A stretch of 64,000 nucleotides of DNA from JBBQXK01 sp038209775 (GTDB lineage Bacteria; Pseudomonadota; Alphaproteobacteria; Rhodobacterales; Rhodobacteraceae), in contig JBBQXK010000003.1 of NCBI GenBank assembly GCA_038209775.1, positions 86,336 through 150,335 of the forward strand, read 5' to 3'. Below are positions 1 through 7,768 of this stretch, piece by piece. Position numbers and translations under genes: made by a program. Below the pieces are notes generated by a model. It made no database searches. It saw only the letters and a program-made list of their open reading frames with translations, and was not told where the DNA came from. How positions within the stretch are numbered: the stretch's first letter is position 1; every line of letters starts with the position of its first letter.

Positions 1-193
1 ACCGCAGGGCGGCGGCGTAGTCCTGCGTCGTGATCTCGCGGTCGCCGACGCGGCCTATGGTGCTGATATTGCCGCCGAAATTGGTGATGCTGAAGCCGCC
101 AAGGCCGACCACCAGCATCGCCAGCATGACCCATACAAGGATGTTGGCGCCCTTGCGTTTCTTGCGGCGGTCGTCGCTGTCATCGGCGGGCAT
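1..193 (-). CDS. PpiD/SurA-like peptidylprolyl isomerase, N-terminal fragment (runs off window)
   Basis: Only the first 64 codons are present; the rest lies beyond base 1. The ATG at 193 opens a short charged stretch (MPADDSDDRRKKRKGA), then one hydrophobic segment of about 20 residues, then the sequence VGDREITTQDYAAALR. A single N-terminal membrane anchor followed by V-G-(D)-R-E-I is the usual beginning of alphaproteobacterial PpiD-like foldases with a SurA_N domain, which help fold proteins leaving the Sec translocon at the periplasmic face. The isomerase domain itself cannot be seen, so the call rests on the N-terminus alone. The aminotransferase downstream on the same strand starts at 1444 going away and is not coupled to it. 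Confidence 0.6.
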   Translation of the reverse strand, partial: MPADDSDDRRKKRKGANILVWVMLAMLVVGLGGFSITNFGGNISTIGRVGDREITTQDYAAALR

Positions 194-262
194 GGGGCAT
201 TCTCCGGGGCGGGACGGGGGTTGCATAGTGGGCTTCGCGCGTGGGGGCAAGGGGCGGGGTGG

Positions 263-1444
263 TCAGGGGCGGAAGCCCTTGAGGCGCTTGAACATTTCAG
301 TCAGGCCCGCGCTGTCGGCATTGGCAAAGGCGATGCGCAGTTGCTGCTTGCCTTCGGGGTGGGTTATGGGCTGGAACATGGTGCCGGGCAGCATCAACAG
401 GCCAGTTTCGCGCACAAGGCGTTTGCAAAGGGTGACGCTGTCCAGCGGAAACGGGTGTTCGGCATAGGCGAAATAGGCCCCGCAACCTCGCAAGGTCCAC
501 CCTTCAAGGCCTTGGAATCCCTTGGTAATCACGGCGCGACGACCAAGGATTTCGGCGCGTTCGCCGGCCACCCACTGGCCAAGGTTCCGCATCCCCCAGA
601 GGGCGGCGAATTGGCCAAGCTGGCCGGGGCAGATGGCGACGGTATCAAGGAACTTTTCGACCTCGGCCAGACGGGCGACCGAGGCGACCACTGCGCCGAC
701 GCGGTGGCCAGTGAGGCGGTAGGCCTTGGAAAAGCTGTAGAGGTGGATGAAGGTATCGGGCCAGTCGGGATCGGTGAAAAGGTCGTGGGGCCGGCCGGTG
801 CGGGCGTCGAAATCGCGGTAGGTCTCATCCACGATCAGCGCGATGCGGTGCTGGCGGCAGAGGTCGCGGAAGGCCGCGACCAGCGTGTCTGGGTATTCGA
901 CGCCACCGGGATTGTTGGGCGATACCAGAACGATGGCGCGCGTTCTTGACGTGATGGATGAAGTGGCCTGATCCGGGTCGGGCAAAAGGCCCGCGCCCGT
1001 GGGCAGCGCCACGGTCGTGACCCCGGCCATATCAAGCCACATTTTATGGTTGAAATACCAAGGGGTTGGCAGAATAACCTCATCCCCCGCACCGGCGAGG
1101 GTGGACATGATTGCGGTAAACGCCTGATTGCAGCCTTGGGTGATCCCGACCTGTGAGGGTTCGATCTGCCCGCCGTAAGCCGCCGACCATTGCGCCGCAA
1201 TCTCGGCCCGGAGCGCGGGCAGGCCCAGCACCGGGCCATAGAGGTGGGCAGCGGGGTCGTTCAGGGCAGCTTCGGCAATCGCCTGACGCAGGGCGAGGGG
1301 CGGGGGTTCGGTGGGGGCGGCCTGGCTGACGTTGATGAGGGGGCGGTCGGGCGGAAAGGTGACGCCGTCAAGCCAGCGCCGCGCCTCCATCACCGGGGGC
1401 GGTTCGGTGGCGGCCATGGCGGGATTGAGGGGGTGCAGGGTCAT
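263..1444 (-). CDS. PLP-dependent class I/II aminotransferase
   Basis: A 393-residue fold-type I aminotransferase that transfers amino groups between amino acids and 2-oxo acids in the cytosol. The substrate cannot be deduced. The chain has the expected order: N-terminal arm (RPLINVSQAAPTEPPP), the LYGPVLGLPALR substrate/cofactor segment, ITQGCNQAF in the PLP-phosphate region, the SPNNPGG motif, VDETYRDF with the pyridine-binding Asp, and YSFSKAYRLTGHRVG carrying the Schiff-base lysine. I start at 1444 (MTLHPLNP) because the family begins there. An in-frame ATG at 1480 would add 12 residues unlike the family. It lies between the PpiD-like gene and the XGPRT gene, both on the same strand, with no obvious shared pathway. 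Confidence 0.85.
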   Translation of the reverse strand: MTLHPLNPAMAATEPPPVMEARRWLDGVTFPPDRPLINVSQAAPTEPPPLALRQAIAEAALNDPAAHLYGPVLGLPALRAEIAAQWSAAYGGQIEPSQVGITQGCNQAFTAIMSTLAGAGDEVILPTPWYFNHKMWLDMAGVTTVALPTGAGLLPDPDQATSSITSRTRAIVLVSPNNPGGVEYPDTLVAAFRDLCRQHRIALIVDETYRDFDARTGRPHDLFTDPDWPDTFIHLYSFSKAYRLTGHRVGAVVASVARLAEVEKFLDTVAICPGQLGQFAALWGMRNLGQWVAGERAEILGRRAVITKGFQGLEGWTLRGCGAYFAYAEHPFPLDSVTLCKRLVRETGLLMLPGTMFQPITHPEGKQQLRIAFANADSAGLTEMFKRLKGFRP

Positions 1445-1504
1445 TTTTCGCCGTGTGTTTTCGATGCACATCCCATGCACAACTGATGCACGGGGAAAGC
1501 GGGT

Positions 1505-2008
1505 TCAGTCATTGCCGCGCATCGGCTGGACATATTGGAGCGCCATGTCCCAGGGGAAGAAAATCCAGGTGTCCTGACTGACTTCGGTGATCCAGGTGTG
1601 GACCATCGGCTTGCCGGACGGCTTTGCATAGACGGTGGCGAAGTGGGCGGCGGGGTAGAGGCGGCGGACCAGTTCCAGCGTCTTGCCGGTATCGACAAGG
1701 TCATCGACGATCAGGATGCCGGTGCCGTCGCCCATCAGGTCGGGCTGGGGGGCCTTGATGATCTCGGGCTGCTGCTGGGACTGGTGGTTGTAGGACCGGA
1801 CGCTGATGGTGTCGACAACGCGGATGTCCAGTTCGCGGCTGACGATCATCGCGGGGACGAGGCCGCCGCGGGTGATGCCGACCACGGCGCGCCAGGCGCC
1901 GCCATCGGGGCCTTGCCCCTGCAGACGCCAGGCGAGCGCGCGGGCGTCGCGGTGGATCTGGTCCCAACTGACGTGAAAGCCGCGTTCATGGGGAAGACGG
2001 TCGTTCAT
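1505..2008 (-). CDS. gpt: Xanthine(-guanine) phosphoribosyltransferase
   Basis: A 167-residue purine salvage enzyme that converts xanthine or guanine plus PRPP to XMP or GMP. The 13-residue PRPP-binding loop is visible as ILIVDDLVDTGKTLE around residues 97-111, preceded by VVGITRGGLVPA near residue 43. The C-terminal part with W-I-F-F-P-W-D is typical of XGPRT rather than of the longer hypoxanthine enzymes. Its length is close to the E. coli Gpt (152) with a short N-terminal extension (MNDRLPHERGFHVSWDQIHRD) that is common in alphaproteobacteria. The upstream spacer has an AGGAGC-like ribosome site. Nearby genes are unrelated, so it is probably transcribed alone. Confidence 0.9.
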   Translation of the reverse strand: MNDRLPHERGFHVSWDQIHRDARALAWRLQGQGPDGGAWRAVVGITRGGLVPAMIVSRELDIRVVDTISVRSYNHQSQQQPEIIKAPQPDLMGDGTGILIVDDLVDTGKTLELVRRLYPAAHFATVYAKPSGKPMVHTWITEVSQDTWIFFPWDMALQYVQPMRGND

Positions 2009-2090
2009 GGCGGGGCTCCTTGGGCGGGCGGCACAGGTGTTGTGCCGCCGTTCTAGCCCCGGGCCATGCGCTGTGCAATGCCGGGACGGG

Positions 2091-2606
2091 TCAGGCGGCG
2101 AGTGCCTTGCGCGCCTCGTCCAGGAGTTTCGATTGCTCGTCGATCAGCTTGACGGCCTTTTCGAGGGCGGCGGTCGCGGTCTTGATCTTTTTGCCCGCGT
2201 CCTTGTCGTCGCCCGCCTCTTTCGCGGCCTTGTCGACGTCGGTCAGCAGCTTTTCAAGCTCGGCGGCCTGTTTCTTGTTTTCGTCGGTGATCTTCTTGAC
2301 CGCCGCTTCGAGTTCCTTGGCTGTTTCGTCGTCACCGTTGCCGTCGCCGGCCAGATCCTCGGGTTTCAGACCTTCCAGAACCGAGGTTTGTGCCTCGACC
2401 AGTTTGAGGGCCTTTTGCAGGGTGGAGGTGATGTCCTTGGTCGACTTGGCCATACTCTTGACGGCACCGCCGCCGCTGGCAGATTTGTTCAGCAGTTTGC
2501 TGATCCCAGCAAGTGCAGAGACCTGAACCTTGTTCTCGGAGGTCATCGATTTGGTTGTGGCGGCGACGACCTTGCCAATCTGGCGGAACATTCCCAAGTT
2601 GGGCAT
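2091..2606 (-). CDS. Uncharacterised helical, Lys/Glu/Ala-rich protein
   Basis: I do not recognise this 171-residue protein. The start at 2606 (MPNLGMFRQIGKVV) is chosen because AGGGAG sits a few bases upstream; an upstream in-frame ATG at 2651 has no such site. The sequence is almost free of aromatic residues after the first 15 positions and is rich in Lys, Ala, Glu and Asp. Heptad-like hydrophobic spacing from about residue 60 to the end suggests long amphipathic helices or a coiled coil. A Gly/Asp-rich break (GDGNGDDE) falls in the middle near residue 95. No signal peptide or membrane segment is evident. It could be a cytosolic structural or DNA-associated protein, but nothing in the context supports a role. 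Confidence 0.7.
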   Translation of the reverse strand: MPNLGMFRQIGKVVAATTKSMTSENKVQVSALAGISKLLNKSASGGGAVKSMAKSTKDITSTLQKALKLVEAQTSVLEGLKPEDLAGDGNGDDETAKELEAAVKKITDENKKQAAELEKLLTDVDKAAKEAGDDKDAGKKIKTATAALEKAVKLIDEQSKLLDEARKALAA

Positions 2607-2748
2607 CAACGAAACTCCCTGTGGTTGAACCTTGTGCCTTGCGGCTTTCAATGTGCGCGAAACTGCAATGAACGCACGCGTTTGTCAACGAAAAGCGGGG
2701 GCTGGTCCGGGGACGACGCGGATATCCGGGCCAAGCCGGAAGGGGCGC

Positions 2749-3360
2749 TCAGGACAACGCAACCTTGATCCCAAGCAGGCCAAGGAGGCCGCCAAAGCTG
2801 CGGTCGATCAGGGTTTTGGCGCCAAGATAGGTGCGGCGCGTGGCGTCAAGCGAGAAGATGCGCGCGACGAGGGTGTTCCACAGGGTTTCGGCGACAAAGC
2901 AGACCGCGAGAAGGAGTGCCAGCGTCCAGAGGGGGGTGCCGGGCGGGACGGTGCCAAGGAAGATCGAGGTCAGAAGGACCGCCGGTTTGGGGTTGGAAAG
3001 CTGCGTCCAGAGGCCGAGGCGGAGGGCGGAGAACGGGGTTCGGGGGGGCGCGCCGGTGTCGGTGGGCAGGGGGGTGGCGGCGTGGCGCCACATGCCGATG
3101 GCCATCCAGACCAGGTAGAGGCCGCCCGCGATCTTGAAGGCCCAGAGGAGCGAGGGGGCCCAGGCGAAGAGGGCGGCAAGGCCTGCAAGGGCGGTGACGC
3201 ACCAGAACACCGCGCCAAGGCCGATGCCAAGGGCGAGGAAGAAGCCGGTGCGCATGCCTTCGGTCACGCCGGTGCGGGCGGCCATCAGGACGGCGGGGCC
3301 GGGGCTGATCGCGCCCATCACCAGAAGGAGGGCCACGGCGAGGAAGGCGGCAAGCGTCAC
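2749..3360 (-). CDS. LysE/RhtB family amino-acid exporter
   Basis: A 203-residue inner-membrane protein with about six hydrophobic segments, the size and pattern of the LysE/RhtB exporters that expel amino acids or related metabolites. Family features include the N-terminal AAFLAVALLLVMGAISPGPA segment with the conserved G-x-x-x-P-G-P, the GMRTGFFLALGIGLGA region, and an N-P-K motif (LSNPKPAVL) before the later membrane segments. The start is GTG at 3360, which overlaps the fabI stop as GTGA, so translation is probably coupled to fabI. That pairing is a matter of position, since no functional link between fatty-acid synthesis and amino-acid export is evident. Confidence 0.85.
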   Translation of the reverse strand: MTLAAFLAVALLLVMGAISPGPAVLMAARTGVTEGMRTGFFLALGIGLGAVFWCVTALAGLAALFAWAPSLLWAFKIAGGLYLVWMAIGMWRHAATPLPTDTGAPPRTPFSALRLGLWTQLSNPKPAVLLTSIFLGTVPPGTPLWTLALLLAVCFVAETLWNTLVARIFSLDATRRTYLGAKTLIDRSFGGLLGLLGIKVALS

Positions 3361-4175
3361 GCGCCCGATTTCTTGGTGGCGTCGATGTCGGGGGCGTCGA
3401 CCGCCTTCATGCCGACAACGTGGTAGCCCGCATCGACGTGCAGAACCTCGCCGGTGGTGCCGCTGCCCAGATCGGACAAAAGGTAAAGGGCGGCCTTGCC
3501 GACCTCTTCCTGCGTCACGTTGCGGCGCAGCGGCGAGTTCAGTTCGTTCCATTTCATGATATAGCGGAAATCGCCGATGCCTGACGCCGCAAGCGTCTTG
3601 ATCGGGCCGGCCGAGATGGCGTTGACGCGGATGCCGTCGCGGCCCAGATCCTCGGCGATGTACTGCACGCTGGTCTCAAGCGCGGCTTTGGCAAGGCCCA
3701 TGACATTGTAATGGGGCATGACCTTTTCCGCGCCGTAATAGGTGAGCGTCAGGAGCGAGCCACCGTCGGGCATCATCGCGGCGGCGCGTTTGCAGACGGC
3801 GGTGAAGCTGTAGACCGAGATATCCATCGTCATGCGGAAGTTGGCGGCCGAGGTATCGACGTAGCGGCCGCGCAGTTCGTTCTTGTCGGAAAAGCCGATG
3901 GCATGGACCACGAAATCGAGGGTTCCCCATTCGGATTTGAGCCGGTCAAAAAGGCCGTCCAGCGTCGCCTCATCGGCCACGTCGCATTCGTGCAGAAGGG
4001 TTGCCCCGATTGACGCGGCGAGGGGTTCGACGCGCTTTTTCAGCGCCTCGCCCTGATAGGAGAAGGCCAGCGTGGCACCCTGTTCGGCGGCGATCCTGGC
4101 GATGCCCCAGGCGATGGATTTGTCATTGGCAAGCCCCATGATGAGCCCGCGCTTGCCCGCCAGCAATCCCGCCAT
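3357..4175 (-). CDS. fabI: Enoyl-[acyl-carrier-protein] reductase (NADH)
   Basis: A 272-residue FabI that performs the last reduction of each fatty-acid elongation cycle, reducing trans-2-enoyl-ACP. The N-terminus MAGLLAGKRGLIMGLANDKS carries the FabI version of the nucleotide-binding glycine motif (G-x5-S). The catalytic Tyr-x6-Lys appears as MPHYNVMGLAKAAL, and SAGPIKTLAASGI is the mobile substrate-loop region. An in-frame ATG at 4241 lies in non-conserved sequence, so 4175 is used. Its stop overlaps the GTG start of the LysE-type gene. The divergent pdxH gene shares the 146-bp upstream region. Confidence 0.93.
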   Translation of the reverse strand: MAGLLAGKRGLIMGLANDKSIAWGIARIAAEQGATLAFSYQGEALKKRVEPLAASIGATLLHECDVADEATLDGLFDRLKSEWGTLDFVVHAIGFSDKNELRGRYVDTSAANFRMTMDISVYSFTAVCKRAAAMMPDGGSLLTLTYYGAEKVMPHYNVMGLAKAALETSVQYIAEDLGRDGIRVNAISAGPIKTLAASGIGDFRYIMKWNELNSPLRRNVTQEEVGKAALYLLSDLGSGTTGEVLHVDAGYHVVGMKAVDAPDIDATKKSGA

Positions 4176-4267
4176 CCCGCATCCCCCAAAAACGTGGCCC
4201 CGCTGCAAAGGGCAGGGTTCTGGATCAATCCAGTAGGCCAAAGGGCAGATGTCAGCAAGGGCGCGAC

Positions 4268-4296
4268 TTGCCGGGGTGGGGGGGGCGGGCTAAACT
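4268..4296 (+). promoter_or_regulatory. Candidate sigma70-type promoter for pdxH
   Basis: TTGCCG (4268-4273) and TAAACT (4291-4296) are separated by exactly 17 bases and lie 26 bases before the pdxH start. They match the -35 and -10 consensus at four of six and four of six positions. The spacer is very G-rich. No other strong candidate was seen in the fabI-pdxH divergent region. Confidence 0.4.
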
Positions 4297-4321
4297 GCAG
4301 CCAGATACAAGGAGGCGGGGC

Positions 4322-4927
4322 ATGACCGACAGAACCGGGATTTTCACGGGCGATGATCCGTTTGCCATTGCGCGCGACTGGCTGGCCGAGGCGGTAAAGA
4401 CCGAGCCGAATGATCCCGATGCGGTGGCACTAGCCACGGTCGATGCGGACGGGTTGCCGAATGTGCGGATGGTGCTGCTGCGCGAGATCGAGGCGGCGGC
4501 GTTCGTGTTCTACACCAACTATGACAGCCGCAAGGGGCAGGAGATTGCCGCAAGCGGCAAGGCCGCCTTTGTGCTGCACTGGAAATCGCAGCGCCGGCAA
4601 ATCCGGGTGCGGGGGCTGACCGTGCGCGAGGACGGGCCGCAGGCGGACGCCTATTTCGCGTCGCGCAGCCTGAAAAGCCGCCTTGGGGCCTGGGCATCGG
4701 CGCAGTCGCAGCCCCTTGCATCGCGGGGGGCGCTGATGGCCGAGGTGGCGAAGGTCACGTTGCAGCATGGCGTGGCGCCGGCGCGCCCGCCGCACTGGGG
4801 CGGCATCCGCCTGACACCCCTGGAAATCGAGTTCTGGGCGGACGGCGACTTTCGTCTGCACGACCGTTTCCGCTGGGATCGTGCGGCACCGGGCGATGAC
4901 TGGCGGGTTCAAAGATTGAGCCCATGA
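4322..4927 (+). CDS. pdxH: Pyridoxamine/pyridoxine 5'-phosphate oxidase
   Basis: A 201-residue FMN flavoprotein that oxidises PNP or PMP to pyridoxal 5'-phosphate, the final step of vitamin B6 synthesis and salvage. Motifs in order: VALATVDADGLPNVRMVLL, FYTNYDSRKGQEI (FMN and substrate contacts), HWKSQRRQIRVRG, SRSLKSRLGAWAS, PPHWGGIRLTPLEIEFW, and the C-terminal family end RLHDRFRW...W.VQRLSP. A strong AAGGAGG precedes the ATG at 4322. The product supplies the cofactor used by two PLP enzymes in this window, the aminotransferase and Kbl, although they are not in the same operon. Confidence 0.93.
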   Translation: MTDRTGIFTGDDPFAIARDWLAEAVKTEPNDPDAVALATVDADGLPNVRMVLLREIEAAAFVFYTNYDSRKGQEIAASGKAAFVLHWKSQRRQIRVRGLTVREDGPQADAYFASRSLKSRLGAWASAQSQPLASRGALMAEVAKVTLQHGVAPARPPHWGGIRLTPLEIEFWADGDFRLHDRFRWDRAAPGDDWRVQRLSP

Positions 4928-5030
4928 TGCAAATGCGCGCAATCGCGCGCAAAAGGTGTTCGCTTTTCGCTTGCTCCTTGGCTTGGCTTCGCTGCACACA
5001 GTCGCAGGGCTCATTCTGGGGAACAGGCCT

Positions 5031-5561
5031 TTGACAGATGAAGACAGCAATGACCTGCAGGTACTGCGGGGGCAGGTAAAGTGGTTTGATCCCGTCAAGG
5101 GGTTCGGCTTTATTGTGTCGGACGAGGCGGGTGCGGATATCCTTCTGCACGCGAATGTTCTGCGCAACTTTGGGCAGGGCTCGGTCGCGGACGGCGCGGG
5201 CATCACCGTCAGGGTACAGCGGACGGGGCGCGGGGTGCAGGCGGTCGAGGTGCTGGACATCGAGCCACCGGCGATGACGGCGGTTCTTGCGGGCGACGAT
5301 GGCCCGCTGCTGCCCGCCGCCGAAGTGCAGGCGCTGCCACTGGAACCGGCGCGGGTGAAGTGGTTCGACAAGGGCAAGGGTTTCGGCTTTGCCAATGTGT
5401 TCGGGCGGCCGGAAGATGTGTTCATTCATGTCGAAGTCCTGCGCGGATCGGGCTTTGCCGACCTTGCGGCGGGCGAGGCGGTCTGTCTGCGCATCGTCGA
5501 TGGCAAGCGCGGGCGGATGGCGGTACAGGTGGTGTCGTGGGAATTTGCAGGACGGCAATAG
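5031..5561 (+). CDS. Cold-shock protein with two CSD domains
   Basis: Contains two cold-shock (OB-fold) domains, each with the nucleic-acid-binding motifs. The first reads GQVKWFDPVKGFGFIVSD with RNP2-like DILLH. The second reads ARVKWFDKGKGFGFANVF with DVFIH. They are joined by a Pro/Ala-rich linker. Such double-CSD proteins of about 175-200 residues are common in Rhodobacterales and bind RNA or single-stranded DNA. The start is uncertain: TTG at 5031 gives an N-terminus (LTDEDSNDLQVLRGQVKWF) like the family, with GGGGAACAGG just before it. An ATG at 4956 would add a hydrophobic stretch that does not fit. The 3' end overlaps the next gene by 25 bases. Confidence 0.85.
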   Translation: MTDEDSNDLQVLRGQVKWFDPVKGFGFIVSDEAGADILLHANVLRNFGQGSVADGAGITVRVQRTGRGVQAVEVLDIEPPAMTAVLAGDDGPLLPAAEVQALPLEPARVKWFDKGKGFGFANVFGRPEDVFIHVEVLRGSGFADLAAGEAVCLRIVDGKRGRMAVQVVSWEFAGRQ

Positions 5562-6019
5562 CGGCGTTGCTGGTGGGCTGTGTGGCGGGGCCCGCGCTGG
5601 CGGCCTGCCGTGCCGATCAGGTCGAGGTGCGTCTGCCGTCGGGCGGCACATCGCGGTTTGCCGTCGAGGTGGCCGATGACGGGGCCGAGCGCGCGCGGGG
5701 CCTGATGTTCCGCGAGAGGATGGCCAAATCGGCGGGGATGCTGTTCATCTATCCCAAGCCGCAGCGGGCATCGTTCTGGATGAAGAACACGCTGATCCCG
5801 CTGGACATGATCTTTGCCGATCCGAAGGGGCGCGTTCTGAAGGTGCATGCGAATGCTGTGCCGGGCGATACCGCGTCGATTGACGGGGGTATCGGTGTGC
5901 AACTGGTGCTGGAGATCAACGGCGGGCTGGCGAAGAGGCTGGGCATCGTGCCCGGGGCCGAATTGCGCCATCCGGGAATTGCGCAGGCGGATGCGGTCTG
6001 GCCCTGTGCGGCGGAATAG
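5537..6019 (+). CDS. DUF192 exported protein
   Basis: A 160-residue DUF192 protein with a signal peptide. The GTG at 5537, inside the end of the cold-shock gene, gives GICRTAIAALLVGCVAGPALAA followed by the mature chain. The DUF192 core is clear: ARGLMFRERMAKSAGMLFIY, then FWMKNTLIPLDMIF and the C-terminal VLEINGGLAKRLGI. The family is small, widespread and of unknown biochemical function. Here it would be periplasmic. No ATG lies between the upstream gene and the signal peptide, so the non-ATG start is the best choice. The 25-base overlap suggests coupled translation with the cold-shock protein. Confidence 0.85.
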   Translation: MGICRTAIAALLVGCVAGPALAACRADQVEVRLPSGGTSRFAVEVADDGAERARGLMFRERMAKSAGMLFIYPKPQRASFWMKNTLIPLDMIFADPKGRVLKVHANAVPGDTASIDGGIGVQLVLEINGGLAKRLGIVPGAELRHPGIAQADAVWPCAAE

Positions 6020-6100
6020 GGCCGTCACCGGCGGGCCTTGCAAGACGGGATATCCTTCGGGGCTTTTCCCGATGCCGCTTTCACGCTAGAGACAGCGCAT

Positions 6101-6177
6101 CGGGGCGTAGCTCAGCCTGGTAGAGCGGCGGTTTTGGGAACCGCAGGTCGCAGGTTCGAGTCCTGTCGCCCCGACCA
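6101..6177 (+). tRNA. tRNA-Pro (anticodon TGG)
   Basis: A complete 77-base cloverleaf. The acceptor stem CGGGGCG pairs with CGCCCCG, the D arm is GCTC...GAGC, the anticodon stem GCGGT/ACCGC encloses the loop TTTGGGA with anticodon TGG, and the T arm is GCAGGTTCGAGTCCTGT. The terminal CCA is encoded. It reads proline codons, mainly CCA. It sits between the DUF192 and selO genes, both on the same strand. Confidence 0.95.
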
Positions 6178-6270
6178 TCGTCCGGCCCGGGGCCTGCGCG
6201 GCGCGGGGGTGCGGACTTGCACTGTGGGATCGGCGATGATCCAACTGTGGCGGATGCCAGCGAGGCCCTG

Positions 6271-7698
6271 ATGAGCGCCCTTTTCCGGTTCGACAACACC
6301 TATATCCGCGATCTGCCGGGCAGTTACCTGCGCGAGACGCCCGCGCCTGCGCCCGCGCCGCGCCTTCTGGCGCTGAACCGGCGGCTGGCGGATGATCTGG
6401 GGCTGGACTTCGATGCGCTGGCGGCAGGGGCGGCGGCGTGGTTTTCGGGGGCAGCGCTGCCCGACGGGGCCGAGCCTGTGGCGCTGGCCTATGCCGGGCA
6501 CCAGTTCGGTGGGTTTTCGCCGCAACTGGGCGACGGACGGGCGCATCTTCTGGGTGAGTTTCTGGGCCCCGATCAGCGCCGGTGGGATTTGCAGTTGAAG
6601 GGGTCGGGTCTGACGCCGTTTTCGCGGGGGGGGGATGGCAAGGCCGCCGTCGGCCCGATGCTGCGCGAATACATCATCAGTGAAGCGATGCATGCGCTGG
6701 GGGTGCCCACCACGCGGGCGCTGGCCGTGGTGGCGACGGGCGAGGATGTCTGGCGTGAGGCGCGCCTGCCGGGGGCGGTTCTGGCGCGGGTGGCGGCCAG
6801 CCATATCCGGGTGGGGACGTTCCAGTTCTTTGCAGCCCGGGGGGATACGGCGGCAGTGGCGCGGCTTTTGGATTATGCCATCGCGCGGCACTATCCGGGG
6901 CTGCGGCCCGGCGATGCGCTGGGTTTCCTTGATGCGGTTGCGGGGCGGCAGGCGGGCCTGATCGCGCAATGGATGGGGTTGGGGTTCATTCACGGGGTGA
7001 TGAACACCGACAACATGGCGATATCGGGCGAGACCATCGACTATGGCCCCTGCGCGTTCATGGAGGGCTATGCGCCCGGCACGGTGTTTTCGTCGATCGA
7101 CCATCAGGGCCGTTATGCCTATGCCAACCAGCCGCTGATCCTGGGCTGGAACCTGGCACGTCTGGCCGAGACTTTGTTGCCGCTGATCGACGCCGATGAC
7201 GACCGGGCGGTGGCGGCGGCGACCGAGGTTCTGGGCGGGGTGGCGGCGCGGTACCGTGCGGCGTGGCTGGGGGTCATGGCGGCCAAGTTGGGAGTGGCGG
7301 ACGGGGTTCTGGCCGATGATTTCCTGACCGCGATGGCGGCGGGGGGGGCGGACTGGACGCTGTCGTTCCGCAGGTTGGCCGAGGCTGCCGAGGGGGACGA
7401 GACGTTCCTCAGGGCGCAGTTTTCGGATGTGGGGTTGCTGGAGGGGTGGTTGTCGCGCTGGAAGGCCGCGCTGCCGCCCGGGGCGGCGGCGGGGTTGCGG
7501 GCGGCGAACCCCCTCTACATTCCGCGCAATCACCGGGTGGAAGAGGCGCTGGAGCGTGCGACGGCGGGTGACATGGGGCCGTTCGAGGCGCTGATGGCGG
7601 TGCTGGCCGATCCCTTTGCCGAACGCGCGGGCCATGAGGGGTTTGCGCTGCCGGCACCGCAGGGGTTCGGGCAGTACCGGACGTACTGCGGGACATGA
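6271..7698 (+). CDS. selO: SelO-type protein adenylyltransferase (YdiU/UPF0061)
   Basis: A 475-residue pseudokinase-fold enzyme of the SelO family, whose characterised members transfer AMP from ATP to protein side chains during redox stress. Visible motifs are YAGHQFGGFSPQLGDGRA, the lysine in QLKGSGLTPFSRGGDGKA, VGPMLREYIISEAMHALG, the active-site Asn and Asp in HGVMNTDNMAISGETIDYGP, and the C-terminal IPRNHRVEEAL. The protein ends in YRTYCGT, with an ordinary Cys near the end where eukaryotic SelO carries selenocysteine. The SRGGDG codons include a run of nine G residues (6626-6634). The start at 6271 (MSALFRFDNTY) matches the family. Confidence 0.92.
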   Translation: MSALFRFDNTYIRDLPGSYLRETPAPAPAPRLLALNRRLADDLGLDFDALAAGAAAWFSGAALPDGAEPVALAYAGHQFGGFSPQLGDGRAHLLGEFLGPDQRRWDLQLKGSGLTPFSRGGDGKAAVGPMLREYIISEAMHALGVPTTRALAVVATGEDVWREARLPGAVLARVAASHIRVGTFQFFAARGDTAAVARLLDYAIARHYPGLRPGDALGFLDAVAGRQAGLIAQWMGLGFIHGVMNTDNMAISGETIDYGPCAFMEGYAPGTVFSSIDHQGRYAYANQPLILGWNLARLAETLLPLIDADDDRAVAAATEVLGGVAARYRAAWLGVMAAKLGVADGVLADDFLTAMAAGGADWTLSFRRLAEAAEGDETFLRAQFSDVGLLEGWLSRWKAALPPGAAAGLRAANPLYIPRNHRVEEALERATAGDMGPFEALMAVLADPFAERAGHEGFALPAPQGFGQYRTYCGT

Positions 7699-7726
7699 GG
7701 GCCGGATTTCCGGCAAAGGAGGCGTG

Positions 7727-7768
7727 ATGGTGAACGTTCATTCGGAAACTGGCGGGGCTGTTCGATGA
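7727..7768 (+). CDS. 13-residue leader peptide ahead of kbl (putative)
   Basis: A strong AAAGGAGG lies directly before an ATG at 7727 that opens a 13-codon frame (MVNVHSETGGAVR). Its TGA overlaps the kbl ATG as ATGA (7765-7768), in a different frame from kbl. The kbl start itself has only a weak GGCGGGG upstream. The simplest reading is that ribosomes load at the leader and re-initiate at kbl. The peptide includes Ser, Thr and two Gly codons, but not in a run that would clearly indicate attenuation. No product has been shown. Confidence 0.5.
   Translation: MVNVHSETGGAVR

Noticed and set aside
6626..6634. Run of nine G in selO, and C runs at 26061-26070 and 60233-60240, as phase-variation sites
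   Set aside because: Homopolymer runs of this size are expected at this GC content, and the genes are housekeeping types not known to vary. No other support.
6112..7716. A 534-codon minus-strand frame opposite selO and tRNA-Pro
   Set aside because: It runs through a tRNA gene and has an Arg/Pro/His-rich composition. SelO on the other strand is clearly real.
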